Shown here: positions 1-5,523 of the stretch, piece by piece
Numbering within the stretch: the stretch's first letter is position 1
Layout: each line of letters begins with the position of its first letter
NCBI GenBank assembly: GCA_016234425.1
Contig: JACRCA010000288.1
Span: 1 to 9,087 of the forward strand
Reading direction: 5' to 3'
Source: Deltaproteobacteria bacterium
GTDB lineage: Bacteria; Desulfobacterota; SM23-61
Length of the DNA stretch: 9,087 nt
Program-made: the position numbers and the translations under genes
Notes under the pieces: generated by a model
What the model was told of the DNA's origin: nothing
What the model saw: the letters and a program-made list of their open reading frames with translations, nothing else
Database searches by the model: none

Positions 1-455
1 AAAACCAGCCCGATTTTATTGATCAACTCGGTTCTGGCTGCAGCCTTCAACCATTTGGGAACGCCAAAAATATTGCTGACGATCAAACCAAATATCAGAG
101 CCCAGAGAACATGCTCCAGCCCCCAGGCACTGAGCGATTTTTGCGGTGCCAGCCACATGGCTAGCAGGCAGAGGATAAATACGATAGGGAACCCTGCGAT
201 GTACGCTTTGACATTTTCCTTCATTACCGCGATGACGATAAGGGTCAACACCAACAGGACCAGCCCTACCATGATGATCAGAGGAACCGTCCCCGGGGCC
301 AACGCAGCCAGAGGGTCTCCTATCCATTTGCCAATCTTTGGCATCTTGGTGATCGCTTTCCCGATGGCCAGGATGATAACGACCGCACCCATCCATACTG
401 ACCACCAGTCTTCCTTCTTCCATAATGATGACCAGTCAATCCCTTTTTGGGCCAT
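1..455 (-). CDS. YeiH-family putative sulfate exporter (PF03601-type), N-terminal part, cut by the window edge
   Basis: This is a leftward membrane protein whose first 151 codons are visible; the rest lies beyond base 1. Translation from the ATG at 455-453 begins MAQKGIDWSSLWKKEDWWSV. It has a hydrophobic segment near residues 25-32, a strongly hydrophobic stretch near residues 52-75, another at about 83-97, and a segment around WALIFGLIVSNIFGVPKWL near residues 115-135. The KKEDWW start and the 'LWAL-x-GL-x-SN-x-GxPKWLK' block match my memory of the YeiH / 'putative sulfate exporter' family (UPF0324). These are multi-pass inner-membrane proteins whose substrate is mostly assigned by homology. 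An AAAGGAGGAAA Shine-Dalgarno lies a few bases upstream of the ATG, so the start is firm. Longer open frames on either strand here are shadows. A near-consensus promoter lies about 220 bp upstream. The family call is fairly confident; the substrate is not. Confidence 0.75.
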   Translation of the reverse strand, partial: MAQKGIDWSSLWKKEDWWSVWMGAVVIILAIGKAITKMPKIGKWIGDPLAALAPGTVPLIIMVGLVLLVLTLIVIAVMKENVKAYIAGFPIVFILCLLAMWLAPQKSLSAWGLEHVLWALIFGLIVSNIFGVPKWLKAAARTELINKIGLV

Positions 456-624
456 TGCTTTCCTCCTTTCTTCATTTTTTTCAGACGATTGAGAAATTTG
501 TTTCCGAGGAAGTTCATCTCTTTTGCGGGGTCATTTTGCCGGCCTTTCTATCACCTCCCTCTGTCAGTACGCAAAAATTTTTCTCAGCGGTGAGGTTCCC
601 CTCTTCGGGGTCTTTAAAGAATTG

Positions 625-648
625 GAGATTCCCTATGAGATTCCCCAT
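625..648. repeat. Two tandem 12-bp repeats in the YeiH-gene leader
   Basis: The plus strand reads gagattccctat followed directly by gagattccccat, identical at 11 of 12 positions. The pair sits about 20-45 nt downstream of the predicted leftward transcription start. It could be a two-site operator or an RNA-level element, or chance; no family is recognised. Confidence 0.4.
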
Positions 649-673
649 CAAGTACGGTGCCCAAATTGAGTTA

Positions 674-701
674 ATTATACTACTTCAAGAAAGAGGGTCA
701 A
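674..701 (-). promoter_or_regulatory. Sigma70-type promoter for the leftward YeiH-family gene
   Basis: On the minus strand there is a TTGACC -35 box (701-696), a 16-base spacer and an exact TATAAT -10 box (679-674). This predicts transcription starting near 667 and an untranslated leader of about 210 nt before the ATG at 455. It is the best promoter-like match I see in this intergenic region. The assignment rests on the motif alone. Confidence 0.55.
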
Positions 702-772
702 ATGAAAATGTTAACTCCTCTGCGAAGGGGGGAATTCAGGTGGCGATTGGTCAGTTATCCCTTTCTTTTCTC

Positions 773-800
773 TTGACTTGGACAGATCATATGTTAAAAA
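773..800 (+). promoter_or_regulatory. Weak candidate promoter for the ileS operon
   Basis: TTGACT at 773-778 is a good -35 box. The best -10 at normal spacing is TAAAAA at 795-800 (16-base spacer), which is poor, within the AT-rich tract gttaaaaaattattaag. It is placed sensibly, about 80 nt before the ileS start, but the -10 is not convincing. Confidence 0.3.
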
Positions 801-887
801 ATTATTAAGCATTAAGATTAAAGAGGTTGTTACTTTTCGCTGAGTTCTTCGGCGCAGCGGGTGATCATTGCTTTATCAAAGGACGCA

Positions 888-3695
888 ATGGACTATAAAA
901 ATACTCTGAACCTGCCCAAAACATCTTTCCCCATGAAGGCCAACCTTCCCCAAAGGGAGCCGGAGATTTTGAAAAAATGGGAAGAGGGGCGAATCTATCA
1001 AAAACTGAGAGAGATCGCCAAAGACCGACCCAAGTACATCCTCCACGACGGCCCGCCTTACGCGAATGGGCACATCCATATTGGCACAGCTCTGAATAAA
1101 ATCCTCAAAGACCTCATCGTTAAATGGAAGAACATGGCCGGTTTCAACGCAGAATACGTACCCGGATGGGACTGCCACGGGCTGCCCATCGAGCATCAAG
1201 TGGACAAAGAGCTGGGAAGCCAAAAGGCTTCTTATACTGTAGCGGAAAAAAGGAAGCTCTGCCGCGAGTTCGCGGCCAAGTATTTAGACATCCAGCGCCA
1301 GGAATTTAAAAGGCTGGGCGTGATGGGGGAATGGGATAATCCCTACCAGACGATGAGTTATGACTATGAAGCTACCATTGCCAGAGAATTCGGCAAGTTC
1401 GTAGCCAAGGGGTCTGTTTACCGGGGAAAGAAGCCAGTTTACTGGTGCGCCTCTTGCGAAACGGCTCTGGCCGAAGCGGAAGTGGAGTATGAGGACCATG
1501 AGTCCCCGTCCATCACCGTTAAGTTCCCAGCCCTCTCGGATTTCAGTGAACGCTTCCCGGCCCTGAAAGGGAAGAAGGTTTTTGTCCTCATCTGGACTAC
1601 CACGCCCTGGACCATCCCGGGAAACTTGGCGATCGCCTTCCACCCCGACCATTCTTACGTAGCCGCGGAAGTGGATGGGGAAGTATGGATCCTGGCAGAA
1701 GCCCTCCTTGAGCAGGTCATGGAGAAGGCAGGGAGAACAGGGTACTCAGTGCTCGCGAAATTTCTCGGCAAGCAGGTCGAGGGCCTCAAATGCCGCCACC
1801 CCTTCTATGACCGGGAATCTCTGCTCATTCTGGCCCGCTATATCACTTTGGACACAGGCACTGGATGCGTGCACACGGCCCCTGGCCACGGCCAGGAAGA
1901 CTACGAGTCAGGCATTGAATATAACATTCCCATTTACTCTCCTGTGGATGACCAGGGCCGGTTCACGGAGGAGGTGAAATTCTTCGGCGGCCAGTTTGTC
2001 TTCGAGGCCAATGAAGCAGTGATCCGGAAACTTGCCGAAGTGGGAGCCCTCATCCATTCCGCAACTTACATTCACCAGTACCCGAATTGCTGGCGCTGTA
2101 AAAACCCCATCATCTTCCGGGCCACAGAGCAATGGTTTATCTCCATGGAGAAAAACGGCCTGCGCCAGAAGGCTCTGCAGGCCATCGACCGGGTAACCTG
2201 GATTCCCCGCTGGGGCCGCGATCGCATCTACGGGATGATCCAGAACCGTCCGGACTGGTGCATTTCCCGCCAGCGCGCCTGGGGGGTCCCCATCGTGGCC
2301 TTTACCTGTCAGTCCTGCCAGGAACTTTTGGTTGAGCAGCGACTAATCGAACACGTGGCCGGCCTTTTCGAAAAGGAGGGAGCAGACATCTGGTTCAACC
2401 ATCCAGCGAAAGAGTTACTTCCCCCAGGAACACGCTGCCCCAAATGCCAGGGAGGGGAATTCAGCAAGGAGACGGACATCCTCGATGTTTGGTTTGACTC
2501 CGGGGTGAGCTATGCCGCAGTCTGTGAGAAGCGGCCCAACCTGAAATCTCCCGCGGACCTGTACCTGGAAGGGAGTGATCAACACCGGGGTTGGTTCCAC
2601 AGCTCCCTTCTGGCCTCTGTGGGAACACGGGGCCAAGCCCCATATTATTCCGTCCTGACTCACGGCTTTGTGGTGGACGGCGAGGGAAGAAAAATGTCCA
2701 AATCCTTCGGAAATGTGATCGCCCCCGATGAAGTCATCAGCCGTTACGGCGCGGAAATCCTCCGCCTTTGGGTGGCCGCAGAAGATTACCGGGATGACAT
2801 CCGGATCTCGGAAGAAATCCTCACCCGTCTTTCCGAAGCGTACCGGCGCATCCGCAACACCTGCCGCTTCCTCTTGGGAAACCTCCACGACTTTGACCCC
2901 CAAAAAGACAGGGTCCCGGACACTCAACTTTTGGAACTGGACCGCTGGATCCTTCTTCGCCTGCAGAAATTGATCTCCCGGCTGAGGGAGGCTTACGCCA
3001 ACTTTGAATTCCATGTGGTCTTCCATTCTCTGCATAACTTCTGCACCGTAGACCTAAGCGCCCTTTACCTGGACATGCTGAAGGACCGGCTCTACACTTC
3101 TCCGGCTTCCTCCCGCGAGCGCCGGGCAGCCCAGACCGCCCTCTGCAAAATATTGGATGCCCTCGTCCGCCTCATGGCCACGATTCTCTCTTACACCGCA
3201 GAAGAAGTGTGGAAACACCTTCCGGGAGCGAGGGGGCACGCCGAAAGCGTTCATCTCACCCTCTTCCCAGATGTTGAATCCCAGTACATTGACGAGAAGC
3301 TGGAGGAAAGATTCGAGCGACTTTTACAGGTGCGGGCAGAAGTCTCCAAAGCTTTGGAAGGCGCCAGGCGCAACAAGCACATTGGAAACTCTCTGGAGGC
3401 CGCTGTGATCCTTAACGCCCCGGAAAAGCTCCTCTCCTTCTTGCGGGACCAGGAGGCCCTACTCAAGGATTTCTTCATTGTCTCCCGGGTCGAATTTGTC
3501 CCCTCCCCTCCCCCTGGAGCTTTCCTCAGTTCGGAGGTAGAAGGACTCAGCATTCTCATTACCAGGGCTCCAGGGAAAAAATGCGAACGATGCTGGGTTT
3601 ATGATCCAAACGTGGGACAAAGCCTTGACCATCCCTCGGTTTGCCCACGGTGCGCCAACGCCCTCGCGACCATCAGCAAAGAGGGGAAACTGTGA
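888..3695 (+). CDS. ileS: Isoleucyl-tRNA synthetase (class Ia, zinc-binding C-terminus)
   Basis: This cytoplasmic enzyme joins isoleucine to tRNA-Ile using ATP and hydrolyses mischarged valyl-tRNA in its editing (CP1) domain. The 935-residue product is almost the length of E. coli IleRS. Visible in order are the N-terminal MDYKNTLNLP block; the HIGH-type signature HIHIG at residues 62-66; the editing-domain TTTPWTIPGN block from about 237; the editing-site GTGCVHTAPGHG stretch with the conserved Asp at about 338; KMSKS at 602-606; and a C-terminal zinc site with Cys899, Cys902, Cys919 and Cys922. The start at 888 is chosen because MDYK matches the family N-terminus and AAAGGA precedes it by four bases. 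The longer GTG start at 861 adds nine unrelated residues and has no clear ribosome site. It heads a rightward run, and its stop overlaps the lspA GTG. Confidence 0.97.
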   Translation: MDYKNTLNLPKTSFPMKANLPQREPEILKKWEEGRIYQKLREIAKDRPKYILHDGPPYANGHIHIGTALNKILKDLIVKWKNMAGFNAEYVPGWDCHGLPIEHQVDKELGSQKASYTVAEKRKLCREFAAKYLDIQRQEFKRLGVMGEWDNPYQTMSYDYEATIAREFGKFVAKGSVYRGKKPVYWCASCETALAEAEVEYEDHESPSITVKFPALSDFSERFPALKGKKVFVLIWTTTPWTIPGNLAIAFHPDHSYVAAEVDGEVWILAEALLEQVMEKAGRTGYSVLAKFLGKQVEGLKCRHPFYDRESLLILARYITLDTGTGCVHTAPGHGQEDYESGIEYNIPIYSPVDDQGRFTEEVKFFGGQFVFEANEAVIRKLAEVGALIHSATYIHQYPNCWRCKNPIIFRATEQWFISMEKNGLRQKALQAIDRVTWIPRWGRDRIYGMIQNRPDWCISRQRAWGVPIVAFTCQSCQELLVEQRLIEHVAGLFEKEGADIWFNHPAKELLPPGTRCPKCQGGEFSKETDILDVWFDSGVSYAAVCEKRPNLKSPADLYLEGSDQHRGWFHSSLLASVGTRGQAPYYSVLTHGFVVDGEGRKMSKSFGNVIAPDEVISRYGAEILRLWVAAEDYRDDIRISEEILTRLSEAYRRIRNTCRFLLGNLHDFDPQKDRVPDTQLLELDRWILLRLQKLISRLREAYANFEFHVVFHSLHNFCTVDLSALYLDMLKDRLYTSPASSRERRAAQTALCKILDALVRLMATILSYTAEEVWKHLPGARGHAESVHLTLFPDVESQYIDEKLEERFERLLQVRAEVSKALEGARRNKHIGNSLEAAVILNAPEKLLSFLRDQEALLKDFFIVSRVEFVPSPPPGAFLSSEVEGLSILITRAPGKKCERCWVYDPNVGQSLDHPSVCPRCANALATISKEGKL

Positions 3696-4210
3696 ATCCG
3701 AAATACCGTCTGGCTCTCACCGTCGGAAGCGCTATTCTGATCCTGGACCAAATCACCAAAGCTTTGGTCCAACACACGATGAGCCTATTTCAGTCCATCG
3801 AAATTATACCCGACTTTGTCCACCTCACCTACCTTAGGAATACCGGGGCAGCCTTCGGCATTCTGGCTGGTGGACGCTCAACCCTGCGGATGTTTTTTTT
3901 CATCATCGTATCCCTGGTGGCCATCGGGTGCGTATTTTACCTTTTGAAGAACCTCCGCCCAGGTCGGAAAATTTTAACGGTCAGTCTCTCCCTCATCCTG
4001 GGCGGAGCCATCGGGAACCTGATCGACCGCTTGCGCCTGGGCGAGGTGATCGACTTCATCGACCTGCACTGGTACCATATTCATTGGCCAGCTTTTAACG
4101 TCGCCGATTCGGCGATAACCATCGGAGTCATCCTGCTCTTTATTCAGATGATCCGCAAAGGATCCTTTGAAAATCCGAAATCCGAAATCCGAAATCCGAA
4201 ATTGCGGTAG
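3692..4210 (+). CDS. lspA: Lipoprotein signal peptidase (signal peptidase II)
   Basis: LspA is an inner-membrane aspartyl protease that cuts the signal peptide from diacylglyceryl-modified prolipoproteins. The 172-residue product shows the family blocks in order: DQITK at residues 19-23, the RNTGAAFG block, GGAIGNLIDR with Asp112, EVIDF with Asp121, and FNVADSA with Asp139. By hand alignment to the P. aeruginosa enzyme, Asp121 and Asp139 are the catalytic pair. Four hydrophobic segments fit the family topology. I choose the GTG at 3692, which overlaps the ileS stop as GTGA and has GAGGGG five bases upstream; the upstream ATG at 3641 adds 17 residues encoded inside ileS. The last dozen residues (NPKSEIRNPKLR) are encoded by a 7-bp tandem repeat and look like a recent, non-family tail. 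The next gene, lgt, acts one step earlier in the same pathway. Confidence 0.95.
   Translation: MNPKYRLALTVGSAILILDQITKALVQHTMSLFQSIEIIPDFVHLTYLRNTGAAFGILAGGRSTLRMFFFIIVSLVAIGCVFYLLKNLRPGRKILTVSLSLILGGAIGNLIDRLRLGEVIDFIDLHWYHIHWPAFNVADSAITIGVILLFIQMIRKGSFENPKSEIRNPKLR
4171..4198 (+). repeat. 7-bp tandem repeat (aaatccg)x4 inside the 3' end of lspA
   Basis: Four perfect head-to-tail copies of aaatccg run from 4171 to 4198, followed by a partial copy (aaatt). They are translated in frame as the LspA tail, with a 21-nt / 7-residue period, and end just before the TAG stop. The unit shares the core CCGAA with repeats at 7428-7448 (reverse orientation) and 8240-8305. Confidence 0.9.
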
Positions 4211-4212
4211 AT

Positions 4213-4989
4213 ATGTATCCCATTCTTTTCAAAATCGGAGATTTCACTCTGCATACCTACGGGGTTTTAATCGCCATCGGATTCCTCCTGGCCATTGCCT
4301 TGGGCATCAAAGAGGCCCGCCGGGTCGGGCTCGATCCCAACTTGATTCTGGACCTTTCTTTCTATGTCCTTCTGGCTGCCCTTTTTGGTTCTCGCCTTTT
4401 CCACGTCCTGGGAAATTTAGAGGAGTTTCGTGAGAATCCCCTCGACGCCCTTAAATTCTGGCAGGGAGGCCTGGTATATTATGGGGGCGTGATTTTTGCC
4501 TTTTTAGTCGGTATTTGGTATGTCCGCAAGCAGCGGTTGAATTTCCCTCAAATGGCTGACCTGGTCGCCCCTTCTGCCGCTATCGGTTTGGCTGTTGGAA
4601 GACTGGGATGCTTTTCTGCGGGCTGATGCTATGGGTTACCCACGGCGGTGCCGTGGGCCATCACCTTTCGTGATCCCAGCAGCCTGGCGCCATTGAACGT
4701 CCCTTTGCACCCGACGCAACTCTATGAATCGGCCGCAGGCTTTGGGATTTTCATTGCCCTGATGTTCCTGCGCAGGGTAAACCACTTTCAGGGACTACTC
4801 TTTTGGTACTATCTTCTCTTCTATGCGGCAGCGCGCTTCTTCCTGGAATTTTACCGGGACGATCCCCGAGGCTGGGTGGTTGAGGGAGTCCTCTCAACCT
4901 CTCAGGGCATCGGGATTCCCGTTGCCTTCCTTTCCCTTTACATGATCTTGCGGAAAAAATCGCCCCCCAACTCGGCCAAAAAGAGCTAA
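4213..4989 (+). CDS. lgt: Prolipoprotein diacylglyceryl transferase with an in-frame TGA, probable selenoprotein
   Basis: Lgt moves diacylglycerol from phosphatidylglycerol to the lipobox cysteine of prolipoproteins in the inner membrane. Read through the TGA at 4624-4626, the product is 258 residues, normal for the family. Blocks in order: N-terminal HTYGVLIAIGF, GSRLFHVL, WQGGLVYYGG, the signature GRLGCFSAG-U-CYGLPT (Arg130, Sec138), PLHPTQLYES, RFFLEFYRDDPRG and LSTSQGIGIP. The TGA falls where related enzymes have the first Cys of GCCYG, and by hand alignment where E. coli has Glu151. The frame and family motifs are intact on both sides, and a SECIS-like hairpin follows at once, so selenocysteine insertion is the best reading. 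The alternatives are a nonsense mutation (one base from TGC or TGT) or a sequence error. An automated caller would give two fragments, 4213-4626 and about 4648-4989. Start: ATG two bases after the lspA stop, with only a weak ribosome site. Confidence 0.88.
4631..4661 (+). promoter_or_regulatory. Bacterial SECIS-like hairpin downstream of the lgt TGA
   Basis: CCCACGGC (4639-4646) pairs perfectly with GCCGTGGG (4650-4657) around a three-base GGT loop (4647-4649). A lower helix ATGG (4631-4634) with CCAT (4658-4661) can stack beneath across a one-sided GTTA bulge. The loop begins 20 nt after the TGA. Known bacterial SECIS elements lie just 3' of the UGA within the coding region and present a GGU-type loop to SelB; in E. 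coli fdhF the spacing is about 18 nt. The fit is strong, but SelB binding is inferred. Confidence 0.8.
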
Positions 4990-5010
4990 GTAAATCATCC
5001 CCTTCACCTC

Positions 5011-5523
5011 ATGAATCAGATCCTGAAGAAAGAGGAAAAGATCGAAACATTCATCCGAGATCTTCTCAGGGCTTTTCCCCGAGAATCAGGATTCCTGATT
5101 CCTCTGTTGCAAAAAATCCAGGAGACCTTCGGCTATCTTCCCCGGGAGGCCATGGAAAGAGCTGCTGGCCATCTCGGAATGCCAGAAGCTGAAGTTTACG
5201 GCGTGGCTACTTTTTACAATCAGTTCCGCTTCCATACTCCTGGAAAACATCTGGTCAAGGTCTGTATGGGCACAGCCTGCCATGTTAAGGGAGCCAGCGT
5301 GATCCTGGAGTCCTGGGAAAGGCGGCTGAACATCAAGATCGGCCAGACTACCGCCGATCGGGAGTTCAGCTTAGACCGGGTAGCCTGTGTGGGATGCTGC
5401 GCTCTCGCACCCGTGTCCGTGGTGGGAGAGAAGGTCCATGGCCATATGGCGCCAACCAAGGTGGATGGCCTCTTGCTCGCTATCCAGTTGGAAAAGGAGC
5501 GGAAAAAGCTCAGTGAACCCTGA
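5011..5523 (+). CDS. NuoE/HoxE/HndA-like [2Fe-2S] subunit of an NADH-linked oxidoreductase
   Basis: This 170-residue protein is the 24-kDa-type subunit of complex I-like or soluble NADH-linked enzymes. It passes electrons through one [2Fe-2S] cluster in a thioredoxin-like fold. The N-terminal helical part (residues 1-75) carries the family phrases LQKIQETFGYLP and EVYGVATFYNQF. The cluster ligands should be Cys85 and Cys90 (CMGTAC) and Cys126 and Cys130 (CVGCC). The extra Cys129 stands where most relatives have Ala. The ATG is the only possible start, because the lgt stop codon is in the same frame 24 bases upstream, yet no Shine-Dalgarno is visible (ccttcacctc precedes the ATG). Translation may be coupled to lgt, which ends 21 bases before. 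Its 3' end overlaps the next gene by 11 bases, as expected for partner subunits. Confidence 0.92.
   Translation: MNQILKKEEKIETFIRDLLRAFPRESGFLIPLLQKIQETFGYLPREAMERAAGHLGMPEAEVYGVATFYNQFRFHTPGKHLVKVCMGTACHVKGASVILESWERRLNIKIGQTTADREFSLDRVACVGCCALAPVSVVGEKVHGHMAPTKVDGLLLAIQLEKERKKLSEP

Larger units (their letters stand above)
456..887. other. Divergent intergenic region between the YeiH-family gene and ileS
   Basis: This 432-bp stretch holds no convincing gene. An open frame through it (425-808, plus) overlaps the start of the YeiH-family gene on the opposite strand, resembles nothing known and is rejected. The region contains the leftward promoter (674-701), the 12-bp repeat pair (625-648), a small GC hairpin cccc-tcttc-gggg at 598-610, and a weak candidate rightward promoter (773-800). 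I looked for a T-box leader ahead of ileS and did not find its conserved core. Confidence 0.6.

Noticed and set aside
16..423. 135-codon minus-strand frame at the left edge
   Set aside because: It is out of frame with the YeiH-family gene, which has a good ribosome site, hydrophobic segments and family motifs. The alternative protein is rich in His, Gly and Arg without pattern.
425..808. 127-codon plus-strand open frame ahead of ileS
   Set aside because: It overlaps the YeiH-family gene start on the other strand, has no ribosome site and has no recognisable protein pattern.
456..887. T-box riboswitch ahead of ileS
   Set aside because: I found no TGGNACCGCG-like core or terminator/antiterminator pair; the genome type also makes a T-box unlikely.
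2415..3035. 206-codon minus-strand frame inside ileS
   Set aside because: It is an antisense shadow of a highly conserved enzyme; GC-rich codons create long antisense frames.
4213..4626. lgt as two separate genes or a pseudogene (stop at 4626, restart near 4648)
   Set aside because: The residues between the TGA and the later ATG (CYGLPTAV) continue the conserved Lgt signature in the same frame, and nothing else is damaged. Read-through as selenocysteine explains all features, though a nonsense mutation or sequence error is not excluded.
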